From Brevibacterium luteolum (GTDB lineage: Bacteria > Actinomycetota > Actinomycetes > Actinomycetales > Brevibacteriaceae), in the NCBI RefSeq assembly GCF_013004595.1, contig NZ_JABEMC010000014.1, forward strand, positions 1-38,939: a stretch of 38,939 nt of DNA, read 5' to 3'. Shown here in pieces: positions 25,300 to 35,136 of the stretch. The notes beneath the pieces were generated by a model. It was not told the DNA's origin. It saw only the letters and a program-made list of their open reading frames with translations, and ran no database searches. A program made the translations under genes and the position numbers. Positions within the stretch are counted from its first letter, which is position 1. Each line of letters starts with the position of its first letter.

Positions 25300-25701
25300 A
25301 TGCTGACACCTGCGATCATCTTCATCACCCTGGCTCTGGTCTTCTACACCATCGGCGTATGGGCCGAGCACCTGCGCAAGAGCCTGACATGGACCCATGT
25401 CGTGTTCTTCGGACTCGGGCTCGTCTGCGATGCCACGGGCACCGAGTTCATGCGCCGCATCGCCGCCTCCGGCGAATCGGACCTGTTCACCGGCACGGCA
25501 GCCGGGATCCTCGGCACGACGATGGCGATCACCGGCGCGCTGGCCCTGCTGCTCATGGCTATCCACTTCGTGTGGGCGCTCATCGTCATGATCCGCGGCA
25601 CTGAGGAGGCCAAGCAGACCTTCCACCGCTTCTCGCTCATCGTGTGGATCATCTGGCTGGTGCCCTACTTCACCGGCATGGCCGCCTCGATGCTCGGTTG
25701 A
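25300..25701 (+). CDS. HsmA-type small membrane protein (TIGR03987-like)
   Basis: A 133-residue protein with four hydrophobic helices (~3-20, 30-50, 68-92, 108-130). Segments TPAIIFITLALVFYTIGVWA, LCDATGTEF-like VCDATGTEFMRRIA and FHRFSLIVWIIWLVPYFTGM resemble the HsmA/TIGR03987 family. I recall this family only by name and know no established role for it. ATG 25300 fits the start of helix 1. Divergent to the short TetR gene across a Crp-like palindrome. Confidence 0.65.
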   Translation: MLTPAIIFITLALVFYTIGVWAEHLRKSLTWTHVVFFGLGLVCDATGTEFMRRIAASGESDLFTGTAAGILGTTMAITGALALLLMAIHFVWALIVMIRGTEEAKQTFHRFSLIVWIIWLVPYFTGMAASMLG

Positions 25702-25713
25702 GACCGCCGCCTG

Positions 25714-27414
25714 TCACGCTCGCTCCACCAGCAGATCGACGGCCACTCCCTCTGGCAGCGCACCGTACTCTCTGCCTCGGTCACGGCCGAGCCGCGCCGT
25801 GACGAACGCGGCAGCTACCTCAGACGATGCATAGGCTCTGAGGACCGCCGACTGGTAAAGCAATGCCATCTGCTCGACAAGAACTCGGCCACTCGCCTGC
25901 AGCCTAGCGACTGCCTCGCGCGACCCGTCGACCGAAAGCACCTCTTGAGCCTCGGTCAGCCTGCGGGCCAATCGCTCGTACGCATGGTCGTAGGCCCCGT
26001 CCGATCCGAGTCCCGTCTCGAGGAATGCAAGGAATGCCTTTGCCGCGTGCGGCTCGCGGGCCAGCGCACGCAGCACATCGAGAACAATGACGTTGCCGGA
26101 GCCCTCCCAGACCGCCAGGACGGGCTGTTCGCGATACCGCCGAGCCAAAGGGAAATCCTCCGTGTACCCGTTGCCTCCGAGACACTCAAGGGACTCATAT
26201 GCGTGCTCGGGCCCACGCTTGCAGACCCAGTACTTTGCTACCGCCGTTGTCAGCCTTCGTAGTGCGGCCGCCTCGGCAGTCTCAGAGTTGCCCTGGGGCC
26301 TTTCGTAAAGGCTGGCAAGGTGCAGCGCGCTCCATGTTGCGGCTTCAGCTTCGAGCTGGAGATCTGCAATCACTGATCGCATGAGCGGCTGATCCACAAG
26401 TCGCGCTCCGAAAGCGCTTCGATGCCGTGTATGCCATGCGGCTTCCGCTACGCCCTGTCGCATTCCCGCAGCGGAACCGATGACGCAGTCGAAACGCGTC
26501 CGCGAAACCATCTCGATGATGGAGCGGACGCCACGACCGGGTTCTCCCAGCAGCCAGCCCACCGTCTCATCCATCTCGATTTCCGACGAAGCGTTCGACC
26601 TGTTGCCCAATTTGTTCTTCAGTCGCTGGATGCGGAATACGTTGAGCTCTCCGCCGGGAAGCACTCGCGGAACCACGAAGCAGCTGACCCCTTCAGGCAG
26701 CTGCGCAAGCACGAGGAAAGCGTCCGACTGCGGTGCCGAACAGAACCATTTGTGCCCGGTCAGCCTATAGGTCCCATCCTGCGCTGCCACCGCCTGTGTG
26801 GTGTTGGCGCGGACGTCGGAGCCACCCTGCTTCTCTGTCATCGCCATGCCGAAAGTGACAGCGTTCTTCTCTGCCGGGTCTATGCGTCGTGGATCGTATC
26901 CGGCGTGGGTCGCGCGCGGGATCCAGAACTCAGCCAGTTCGCTGTTGAACTGGAGCGAGGCAACCGCGGCATGCGTCATCGAGACAGGGCACCCGTGGCC
27001 GGGCTCAATCTGGCTGAAAAGGAATGAACGTGCTGCGCGTTCCACCTCGGCCCCTTCATCTGCGCGGTTCCACGCCAGCGAGTGGGTTGACCGTTCGAGT
27101 GAGGCCGCAATCACGCGATGGTAGGCAGGATGGAATTCGACGTCGTCAATTCGATTGCCCCACCGATCATGAGTGTGGAGAACCGGTGTGTAGATGTTGG
27201 CCAGTTCTGCGTCGCGCTGATAGTCACTACTTCCGATCAGCTCTCCGATTTCCTCTAACGTCGAGGTATCTGCCGAGGGGGCGAACGCCGACACGGAGTC
27301 GACTAGCGCAGCGTTCGACGAGTATTCGTCAATGTCGGTTCGCTGCGGAGCCTGATTGAACACCGCGTGAGTTTGGTGTCCACCCGCAGCAGGGTGGCGA
27401 TGATCCGTAGTCAC
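25714..27414 (-). CDS. AidB-like acyl-CoA dehydrogenase
   Basis: A 566-residue flavoprotein of the acyl-CoA dehydrogenase superfamily, closest in layout to AidB. Marks: TFGMAMTEKQGGSDVRANTT (FAD-binding mid-domain, ~190-210), HKWFCSAPQSDAFLVLAQ, RFDCVIGSAAGMRQGV, and the C-terminal ECLGGNGYTEDFPLARRYRE followed by VLAVWEGSGNVIVLDVLRAL, which is characteristic of AidB-type proteins. It probably oxidises an acyl-CoA to the enoyl-CoA or acts in alkylation-stress protection. The neighbouring acyl-CoA ligase makes a catabolic role more likely. The ATG overlaps the TetR stop by ATGA. The coding sequence looks less GC-rich than the core genes. Confidence 0.85.
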   Translation of the reverse strand: MTTDHRHPAAGGHQTHAVFNQAPQRTDIDEYSSNAALVDSVSAFAPSADTSTLEEIGELIGSSDYQRDAELANIYTPVLHTHDRWGNRIDDVEFHPAYHRVIAASLERSTHSLAWNRADEGAEVERAARSFLFSQIEPGHGCPVSMTHAAVASLQFNSELAEFWIPRATHAGYDPRRIDPAEKNAVTFGMAMTEKQGGSDVRANTTQAVAAQDGTYRLTGHKWFCSAPQSDAFLVLAQLPEGVSCFVVPRVLPGGELNVFRIQRLKNKLGNRSNASSEIEMDETVGWLLGEPGRGVRSIIEMVSRTRFDCVIGSAAGMRQGVAEAAWHTRHRSAFGARLVDQPLMRSVIADLQLEAEAATWSALHLASLYERPQGNSETAEAAALRRLTTAVAKYWVCKRGPEHAYESLECLGGNGYTEDFPLARRYREQPVLAVWEGSGNVIVLDVLRALAREPHAAKAFLAFLETGLGSDGAYDHAYERLARRLTEAQEVLSVDGSREAVARLQASGRVLVEQMALLYQSAVLRAYASSEVAAAFVTARLGRDRGREYGALPEGVAVDLLVERA

Positions 27415-28028
27415 ATTGTCTCCTCATTGAGTTCTAAGATTCTTCGGCCAGCTGCGGTCAACAGGCCGATCAGACGCCCCTGCTCTCTTGCCGAGACTGG
27501 TTCAGATGACAGTAGGGGCTCGGTCAGCACCTCCGTCACCATCCCGACAATCATGCGACCGAGCACGTGAGGGTCTTGGCTCAGCCCAATCCCAGCAGAC
27601 AATCGCTCGATCCCTGCAGCGCAGACGGCGGCATAATCAGCGCGAAACGCCAGACGCTCGGTGTACACCACGTGCGGAACGTCATCGAAGAGCAGGGCGC
27701 GCGCAAGCATCTGGTTGGCGAATGCTCGGGCACAGAAGGTACCCACGTACTGATCGACAAGTTCGGCGAGTGTTTCGGCTTCAGCAGTAGCTGCAACGAT
27801 CGCGTCCAGCTCATGACCTGACGTGTGGGCGAAGGTCCGACGCAGCAATTCATCGCGGTTGGAGAAGTAGCGGTAGATCAGACCGGTTGAACAGCCAACT
27901 TCAGCAGCGACGGCTTTGATCGTCGCGGAGTGGAAGCCTGAGCGACCCACAACTTTCCGCGTCCCTTCCGCAATCGATCGCTCGCGTTCCGCAATGCGCC
28001 TGCGCTCACGGGCGGTCTTTCGATACAT
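27411..28028 (-). CDS. TetR-family regulator of the acyl-CoA catabolic genes
   Basis: A 205-residue TetR repressor. The helix-turn-helix is in HSATIKAVAAEVGCSTGLIYRYFSN (about residues 35-60); the C-terminal part is divergent, as usual for ligand-binding domains. Start ATG 28028 has AAGGGAG three bases upstream; the frame runs to 28079 without support and would cross the palindrome. It is coupled to the acyl-CoA dehydrogenase (ATGA) and diverges from the ligase. A perfect palindrome sits in the shared promoter region, so it probably represses both operons until an acyl-CoA-type ligand binds. Confidence 0.85.
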   Translation of the reverse strand: MYRKTARERRRIAERERSIAEGTRKVVGRSGFHSATIKAVAAEVGCSTGLIYRYFSNRDELLRRTFAHTSGHELDAIVAATAEAETLAELVDQYVGTFCARAFANQMLARALLFDDVPHVVYTERLAFRADYAAVCAAGIERLSAGIGLSQDPHVLGRMIVGMVTEVLTEPLLSSEPVSAREQGRLIGLLTAAGRRILELNEETM

Positions 28029-28062
28029 CGACTCCCTTTCGCCGGCAGACCTTCCCTGAAAA

Positions 28063-28080
28063 ATTGAACCATGGTTCAAT
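28063..28080. promoter_or_regulatory. Perfect 18-bp palindrome, probable TetR operator
   Basis: ATTGAACCATGGTTCAAT is a perfect palindrome in the 97-base gap between the divergent TetR and ligase starts. Size, symmetry and place are typical for a TetR-family operator controlling both directions. Confidence 0.75.
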
Positions 28081-28125
28081 AGGTGTCAGTGTGGCACACG
28101 TCGCATCAAAAGAACAGGAGGAGCA

Positions 28126-29688
28126 ATGAAGCTCACCACGATGCTGGAAGGCTCGGTCGAACGATTCCCCGAGGCTGAAGCCCTTGTCGCCGGAGACATT
28201 CGGCTGACTTTCGCTCAATTCCAAGAGCAGAGTCTGCGCGCGGCAGCCTACCTGCGAAAGCGCGGCGTGGGGCCGGGAAGCCGCGTCGGAATCATGGCTT
28301 ACAACGTGCCCGGTTTTGCGATCGGAGCATTTGGTGTGTGGTATCTCGGCGCCACGCTCGTGCCGCTCAATCACAAGATGCAGGCTCCCGAGGTCGAGTA
28401 CACCGTCAACCATGCGGAACTGGATCTCGGAATCGTCAGTCCTGAACTTCTCGAAACCGCTATGGCGGGCGCACCGGATACGAAATGGATCACGACCGAC
28501 CCGGCTACCGGCGAACTGGATGAAGCCATTGCCCAACATGAGCCGTTGCGACCTGACCAATTGCCTGAATTGCACGACGAGGATGTCGCCCAAATCCTCT
28601 ACACATCAGGGACGACCAGCGCTCCGCGAGGCTGCGTGCACTCCCACCGTTCAATCGCCCAGGCGGCTCTGCTCATCGCCTTGAACCTCGGGTTTGATTC
28701 TGACGATCGGTATCTCATCGCCATGCCGCTCTGGCACTCCGCTCCTCTCAATATCTGCTTCATGCCGATGATCGCCGTCGGTGGAACCACGGTGCTGCAC
28801 CGTGAGTACCACCCAGTCGAGACGATGAAGCTCATTCAGAGCGAAAGAACGACAACGTTCTTTGGACCTCCTATCGCCTACCTTGCGCCGATGATGGCAG
28901 CAAAACAGCTGGAACAGGACTTCTCAAGTGCTTATGACTTCAGCTCGATGAGACGGTGGCTCTACGGAGGCGCACCGACTGATGCGGGAACGCTTCGACG
29001 GCTTATCAGCGGGTACGAATCAGAAAATTTCTACAACGTCTTCGGCATGAGCGAAATGGGACCAACCGGGTGCTTCCTCAGACCCGAAGATCAGTTGCGA
29101 AAAGCTGGGTCTATCGGCCGGGCTGCCATGATCGGCAATCGAATGCGCGTCGTCGACGCCGATGGTCGAGATGCTGGGCCGGGGCAGACAGGCGAAGTGT
29201 GGTTCGCCGGGGATACCCGCATGAGAGAGTACCTCAACGACCCTCAAGCCACAGCAGCCGTATTCGAAGGCGACTGGTACCGAACTGGCGATGTTGCCAG
29301 GATCGATGAAGACGGATTTCTCTACATCGTCGACCGGCTGAAAGACGTCATCATCGTCGGTGGTGAAAACGTCTACTCGCTCGAAGTTGAGGAAGCGATC
29401 AGCTCTCATCCACGCGTTGCTGACGTTGCGGTCGTCGGTCGTCCCGACCCAGATTGGGGCGAGCAGATCGTGGCGTTCGTAACGACCTCCGACGGGGAGG
29501 AACTCGGCACCGAGGACTTGCGTGACCACCTTGCAGGCAGTCTTGCTCGCTACAAGATTCCACGCGAAGTTGTCATCGCCGAAGCTCTGCCCCGCAACCC
29601 ATCAGGAAAGCTCCTCAAGCATGTCCTGCGCAGCCAGGTGTCCGAAGACCCTGGGGCTAAGGACCAGGTGACGGACACAACCGATTGA
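28126..29688 (+). CDS. AMP-forming acyl-CoA ligase
   Basis: A 520-residue member of the ANL superfamily that adenylates a carboxylic acid and forms its CoA thioester. Motifs: P-loop ILYTSGTTSAPRG (~residues 158-170), YNVFGMSEMGPTG (~303), YRTGDVARIDEDGFLYIVDR (~385-404) followed by KDVIIVGGENVYSLEVEEAI, and the catalytic Lys in NPSGKLLK near the end. GGAGGAGC precedes the ATG. It diverges from the TetR-dehydrogenase pair, and together they look like a small fatty- or aryl-acid catabolic unit. The substrate is unknown. Confidence 0.9.
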   Translation: MKLTTMLEGSVERFPEAEALVAGDIRLTFAQFQEQSLRAAAYLRKRGVGPGSRVGIMAYNVPGFAIGAFGVWYLGATLVPLNHKMQAPEVEYTVNHAELDLGIVSPELLETAMAGAPDTKWITTDPATGELDEAIAQHEPLRPDQLPELHDEDVAQILYTSGTTSAPRGCVHSHRSIAQAALLIALNLGFDSDDRYLIAMPLWHSAPLNICFMPMIAVGGTTVLHREYHPVETMKLIQSERTTTFFGPPIAYLAPMMAAKQLEQDFSSAYDFSSMRRWLYGGAPTDAGTLRRLISGYESENFYNVFGMSEMGPTGCFLRPEDQLRKAGSIGRAAMIGNRMRVVDADGRDAGPGQTGEVWFAGDTRMREYLNDPQATAAVFEGDWYRTGDVARIDEDGFLYIVDRLKDVIIVGGENVYSLEVEEAISSHPRVADVAVVGRPDPDWGEQIVAFVTTSDGEELGTEDLRDHLAGSLARYKIPREVVIAEALPRNPSGKLLKHVLRSQVSEDPGAKDQVTDTTD

Positions 29689-29702
29689 TTGCCTGATGAC
29701 AG

Positions 29703-29739
29703 CACTGCGCCCCTGGGAGGTTCTCCCAGGGGCGCAGTG
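29703..29739. terminator. Bidirectional terminator hairpin (17-bp perfect stem)
   Basis: CACTGCGCCCCTGGGAG pairs perfectly with CTCCCAGGGGCGCAGTG around a three-base loop (GTT). It lies between the convergent ends of the acyl-CoA ligase and groEL, and would stop transcription from both sides. There is no clear U-tract on either strand, as is common in actinobacteria. Confidence 0.85.
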
Positions 29740-29770
29740 TCAGTGCTGAGGCAGGCTCAGAGGCAGAGGG

Positions 29771-31366
<1,596 letters not shown>

Positions 31367-31412
31367 TCACTTCCTTCTGTGAAGTACGAACAGTCTGCTC
31401 AGGCGCAGATGC

Positions 31413-31706
31413 TCAGCCGATGACGGCGAGCACGTCACGCGCCGAGAGCACGAGGTATTCCTCACCTGCGTACTTGACCTCGGTGCCGCCGTACTTGGAG
31501 TAGATGACCTTGTCACCCACGGCGACGTCGAGCGGCACGCGGGTGCCGTTGTCGGCGACGCGACCCGGGCCCACGGCGACGACTTCGCCTTCCTGCGGCT
31601 TCTCCTTGGCGGTGTCAGGGATGACGAGGCCGGATGCAGTGGTCTGCTCGGCTTCAACCTGACGGATGACGATCCGATCTTCGAGCGGCTTGATGGAGAC
31701 CGACAT
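31413..31706 (-). CDS. groES: 10-kDa co-chaperonin GroES
   Basis: The 97-residue lid of the GroEL chamber. It begins [20 protein letters not shown], has the mobile loop ([20 protein letters not shown]), the roof (GPGR) and ends [17 protein letters not shown] 31706 is chosen from alignment to family starts; AAAGGAG lies upstream. It heads the groES-groEL operon with two CIRCE sites in its leader. Confidence 0.97.
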   Translation of the reverse strand: MSVSIKPLEDRIVIRQVEAEQTTASGLVIPDTAKEKPQEGEVVAVGPGRVADNGTRVPLDVAVGDKVIYSKYGGTEVKYAGEEYLVLSARDVLAVIG

Positions 31707-31823
31707 GTGCGGACACTCTCCTTTGTCTGTAGTCCTCAACAGCGTCCTGCGGCGGGCACTGGGTGGTGCTGTGGCCTGCTCGTCGTCGCGGGTGCCGAGC
31801 GTGCCGATCCGCTTCAGGGGCTG

Positions 31824-31850
31824 TTAGCACTCATTGGCTTAGTGTGCTAA
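31824..31850. promoter_or_regulatory. CIRCE element (HrcA operator), proximal
   Basis: TTAGCACTC-N9-GTGTGCTAA matches the CIRCE consensus TTAGCACTC-N9-GAGTGCTAA with one mismatch. It lies ~118 bases upstream of groES and should be bound by the HrcA repressor, giving heat-inducible expression of groES-groEL. Confidence 0.93.
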
Positions 31851-31869
31851 TTCGACTCTAGAGCGCTGC

Positions 31870-31896
31870 TTGGCACTCGGTCAACTCGAGTGCCAA
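31870..31896. promoter_or_regulatory. Second CIRCE element, distal variant
   Basis: TTGGCACTC-N9-GAGTGCCAA is a perfect 9-9-9 inverted repeat that differs from the CIRCE consensus symmetrically at one position in each arm. It lies 19 bases beyond the first site. Two CIRCE copies upstream of groES are known in other actinobacteria. It also lies just beyond the end of the convergently placed transporter gene. Confidence 0.85.
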
Positions 31897-31928
31897 TTCC
31901 GTCGTGGAACCGCAGCCAGCACGCAGGC

Positions 31929-32797
31929 TCAGTCGCGGGCTGCCTCTTCTTCGAGGTCTTCGAAGCTCAGCTCACCGCGGCGCACTGCCCGCAGGATACG
32001 CCACGTGCGCGCCATCCGCGGCAGCGTGATGATGAGCAGCCCGCCGAGCATGTTGAACGGGATGACGATCGCCATCCACACAAGGAAGTCCGTGACCGAG
32101 ATGTCAGCTCCGGCGACCATCGCGCCGAAGATGATCATCGCGTTGAGTGCACCGTGCAGCAGACCCAGCCCGATGACGATGAGCCCGGAGATCATCGAGA
32201 TGACAGCGAAGACGACGTGGTTGGCGGTGCCCTGCTGCATGCGGGTGGTGAGCGTGATGGAGGCACCGGCGAGCAGCGACAGGCAGATCATCACGAGCAG
32301 CGAGGGATTGTCGACGTAGCTGGCCGCCTTGTCGACGAGGGTGCCGTGGTAGTCCGGCAGGGCGAGCACCGTCAGCCACATGAAGGCGAAGCCGCCGGCG
32401 AGGTTGGTCACGAGTTTGACGCTCCACAGCCGCAGCAGCTGGAGCCAGGTGCCCTGTCCGGCTGCGATCGCGTGGATGGGCAGCAGGAACTCCTCGGTGA
32501 ACAGCTCCGAGTGGGCCATCTTGAGGGCGAACATGCCGATGCCGAAGGCCATGCCGGCGAGGATGTCGCTGCCGGTGGCCTGCAGCACGAGGATCATCGC
32601 GAGGATGCCGAAGGAGACGTCGATGCCGCCGAACAAGCCGGTGATGATGAGCTCGACCCACGTGCGGTTGAGCCGCTTGGCGCCGGTGGAGACCGTGGCG
32701 GCGGCTTCGTGAGCAGCTCCGGTTCGATGTCGAAGTCGGAGTTGCCCAGCCGGCGGCGCTGCTCGGCTTCATCGATGTCGGTCTGCGACTTCTTCAC
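31929..32797 (-). pseudogene. Formate/nitrite-transporter-family protein, frameshifted
   Basis: The main frame encodes a hydrophobic channel-type protein of the FNT family: GIDVSFGILAMILV, MAHSELFTEEFLLPIHAI, NLAGGFAFMW, TANHVVFAVISMISG and IPFNMLGGLLIITLPRMART. The natural start is GTG 32797 with GGAAGGGGG upstream, reading VKKSQTDIDEAEQRRRLGNS then DFDIEPELL. At about 32713 the frame shifts. A single extra base there would join EPELL to EAAATVSTGAKRLNRTWVEL and the membrane part. The gene therefore has either a one-base deletion or a sequencing error. The transported ion is not evident. Confidence 0.75.
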
Positions 32798-32847
32798 GGA
32801 TGCCCCCTTCCAGGCGTCTGGCCACCTGACCAGGGTACGGGATGACA

Positions 32848-32883
32848 CACCTCGGGCCCGGTACGATGACCGGGCCCGAGGTG
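32848..32883 (-). terminator. Terminator hairpin after rpfB
   Basis: CACCTCGGGCCCGG pairs with CCGGGCCCGAGGTG (14 bp) around an eight-base loop, starting 16 bases after the rpfB stop. It separates rpfB from the transporter gene read in the same direction. Confidence 0.8.
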
Positions 32884-32898
32884 ATGGCTGGCTTCAGA

Positions 32899-34119
32899 TC
32901 AGGCGCAGGCCCACTGTCCCCATCCTGCCTTCTTCTGCAGGATCTTGGCGCGCTTGAACTGCTCCTGGGGGCTGGCATCGATCGGATTGCCGGAGCCGCC
33001 GACGGAGCGCCACGTGGCGAGCTTGAACTGGAAGAGCCCGAAGTGGGCGCGGTTGGACTGATTGATCGCCCGCGGGTTGAAGTTCGACTCGCACTTGGCG
33101 ACCGAGTACCACTTGGAGCCGGGTCCGCCGAGCATCTCCTTGATCTGGGCGGTGGTCATGCTGCCGGAGTAGTTGTCCTCGGAGTTGTCGGAGTCGTTGC
33201 CTTCGGAGTTGTCCGAGCCGCCGGAGCCGCGCTCGTCCTTGCTCCGCGAGCCCTTGTCGGATTCGCGCTTCTTCTCCGGAGCCTTGGTGCCCTCGACGAC
33301 GACCTCTTCGACCGGCTTCTCGATGTCTTTGGAGGAGACCTCTTCGCGGCTGACCTCATCGCCGTTGACCGTGCGGACCTTGAAGACAACCTCGCGCTTG
33401 CCGTCCTTGCCCTTCTTCTCGACCTTCTTCTCACCGCGCGGCAGCGAGGAGTCCTTCTTGACGGTGACCTTCTTCTTGATCGTCTCGGTCTCGGTCTTCT
33501 CTTCGTTGACCACGCGCATGACATTGACGACCTGACCGTCGTAGACGTTGGAGGTCAGCGGGGCAGACGTGATGTCGTCGGTGCCGAGCTCGATGCCGGC
33601 TTCGCTGATGACATCCTGGACGGTCTTCGAGGCGGCCTCGACAGGCTGAGTCTTGCCGTCGGCCATGACGTTGACGGTCTTCGCGGTGGTGACGTCGATG
33701 GTCTCGCCGTCGCTGATCTTGTCATCCAGCGAGGCGGAAACCTCAGCACCCTCGTGTTCGATGCCGAGGTCGGCCAGGGCCTGTCCGACGGTCGAGGCGT
33801 TGGTCCATTCGTCCATCGGCTTGCCGTCGACGGTGAGGTCGAGGTCCTTGGCCTTGTTCACGACGATGTTCATGTCGCGTTCGACCTGGGTGCTGCGGCT
33901 GGGCTGGACCTGGTCGCGCTCGTCGAGCGTGATGTCCTGTGCGGCGAGCACGTCGTCGACGGTCGAGCCGAAGCTGCGGACCTGCTCGGCTTCGCCGTCG
34001 ACCGTGACGTTGACGGGCTTGTTCAGTGCCACGAAGGCACCGGTGCCGCCGACGAGCGCGGAGATGACGACCGACTGCGCGACGATCTGCACCTTGCGAT
34101 TGCGAATAGAAGGAATCAC
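32899..34119 (-). CDS. rpfB: Resuscitation-promoting factor RpfB-type muralytic enzyme
   Basis: A 406-residue exported protein. An N-terminal helix (VVISALVGGTGAFVAL) acts as signal or anchor. Three DUF348 repeats follow (VTVDGEAEQVRSFGSTVDDV, LTVDGKPMDEWTNASTVGQA, VNVMADGKTQPVEAASKTVQ), then a G5 domain (TIKKKVTVKKDSSLPRGEKK) and a Ser/Asp/Glu-rich linker. The C-terminal Rpf lytic domain (YSVAKCESNFNPRAINQS, FGLFQFKLATWRSVGG) carries the catalytic Glu after the Cys. Such proteins cleave peptidoglycan and wake dormant cells. Start GTG 34119 is directly before the signal helix; the frame is open far upstream without support. Confidence 0.9.
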   Translation of the reverse strand: MIPSIRNRKVQIVAQSVVISALVGGTGAFVALNKPVNVTVDGEAEQVRSFGSTVDDVLAAQDITLDERDQVQPSRSTQVERDMNIVVNKAKDLDLTVDGKPMDEWTNASTVGQALADLGIEHEGAEVSASLDDKISDGETIDVTTAKTVNVMADGKTQPVEAASKTVQDVISEAGIELGTDDITSAPLTSNVYDGQVVNVMRVVNEEKTETETIKKKVTVKKDSSLPRGEKKVEKKGKDGKREVVFKVRTVNGDEVSREEVSSKDIEKPVEEVVVEGTKAPEKKRESDKGSRSKDERGSGGSDNSEGNDSDNSEDNYSGSMTTAQIKEMLGGPGSKWYSVAKCESNFNPRAINQSNRAHFGLFQFKLATWRSVGGSGNPIDASPQEQFKRAKILQKKAGWGQWACA

Positions 34120-34434
34120 GAAAACTACCCCAATAGACTCTCTGCAGTGAAGACCCGCGGTGGCGGGCCCCAAGTGAGTGGCTGTCCGGCCTGCTGTGTG
34201 CGGGCCCGTCTGCGCCGCTGGATCGACGGCAGGCGTGAAGACAACGAGACCCAGCGTAACCGATTCGTTACCAACATTGCAAAGCTGTGACATAGACCGC
34301 GCTGAAGCCTGACGTCGTCGCTGGTCAGCGGCCCGAATCTGCGGCTGGCGGCGGGTCACAGGCGGTGTTACACATGACGTTCGGCAAGCGGGCGGGAGTC
34401 CTGCAGCAGCCGGTTTCGCCGTAATGTGCTCCGT
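34120..34434. other. 315-base divergent intergenic region upstream of rpfB
   Basis: This stretch separates rpfB from the divergent membrane-protein gene. It contains GTAAC-N6-GTTAC (34256-34271), a small inverted repeat that could belong to a promoter or operator, and otherwise GC-rich unstructured sequence. I looked for a c-di-AMP (ydaO-type) riboswitch, common before rpf genes, and did not find its conserved segments. Confidence 0.4.
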
Positions 34435-35109
34435 ATGTCCGAGCCCACTCGCGCATTCCCCTCCGGTGCGGCCCCCTCCAGCTGGCTGGGCGATCCCGTC
34501 AGCCGTCATCCGCAGATCCGCATGCTGCGCAATCGGCTCAACCGGCAGCTTGTCAGCACGCTCATCTTCTCGGCAGCCGGGTTCCTCATCTTCGCCAGCG
34601 GCTGGTTCTACGCAATGCTCAGCTGGCTGCCGGATCTGGCCCCGACGGCCGAGGATGCCGCCGGCGTCCGGGAGCTCGCCGGCCTGGCTGTCGTGCCGCT
34701 GCTCGTCTGGCTCGCTGTCCACGGGCTGCTCATCCTGCTCGGTGCCGTGGGCTTTCGCGCCCGGGCGGCCCTGCAGTCGCTGCGCGGCGGGCTGGCTTAC
34801 CGGGCGATGCCGGCCAGTGTGTTCCCGCGGGTGCTCATCATCCTGTATCTCATCGCCCTCGGGGTGACAGCACTGCTGGGCCTGGTGGCCGGGCTGCTGC
34901 CGATGCTGGCCGATTCCATGGTCATCACCAATACGTCCGACGAAGTCGCCGCCGAGGTGCGCCGGCAAGCGTGGACGATCGCCGGTGCCTTCATCGCGTG
35001 GCTGTGCACGTCTCTCGTGCTGCTGTTCGTCTCGCAGGTCATCAACTTCCGTGGCCTGCTCACCGCAGCCCAGATCGAGAAAGCCGTGGGCCACGCGACC
35101 CGCGGCTAG
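34435..35109 (+). CDS. Membrane protein of unknown function
   Basis: A 224-residue protein with a hydrophilic N-terminal ~35 residues and four clear hydrophobic segments (LVSTLIFSAAGFLIFASGW, VVPLLVWLAVHGLLILLGAV, VLIILYLIALGVTALLGLVA, WTIAGAFIAWLCTSLVLLFV). I recognise no family. ATG 34435 is preferred; a GTG at 34426 is in frame but has no better ribosome binding site. It diverges from rpfB and converges on tatD. Confidence 0.7.
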   Translation: MSEPTRAFPSGAAPSSWLGDPVSRHPQIRMLRNRLNRQLVSTLIFSAAGFLIFASGWFYAMLSWLPDLAPTAEDAAGVRELAGLAVVPLLVWLAVHGLLILLGAVGFRARAALQSLRGGLAYRAMPASVFPRVLIILYLIALGVTALLGLVAGLLPMLADSMVITNTSDEVAAEVRRQAWTIAGAFIAWLCTSLVLLFVSQVINFRGLLTAAQIEKAVGHATRG

Positions 35110-35136
35110 CCCAGGCTGCTCAGCCGACCGGGACGT

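Noticed and set aside
34120..34434. c-di-AMP riboswitch upstream of rpfB
   Set aside because: Such riboswitches are common before rpf genes, but the conserved aptamer segments could not be found on the minus strand.
32899..35094. 731-codon extension of rpfB upstream of 34119
   Set aside because: The extension would place the signal helix in the middle of the protein and overlaps the divergent membrane gene; GTG 34119 fits the family start.
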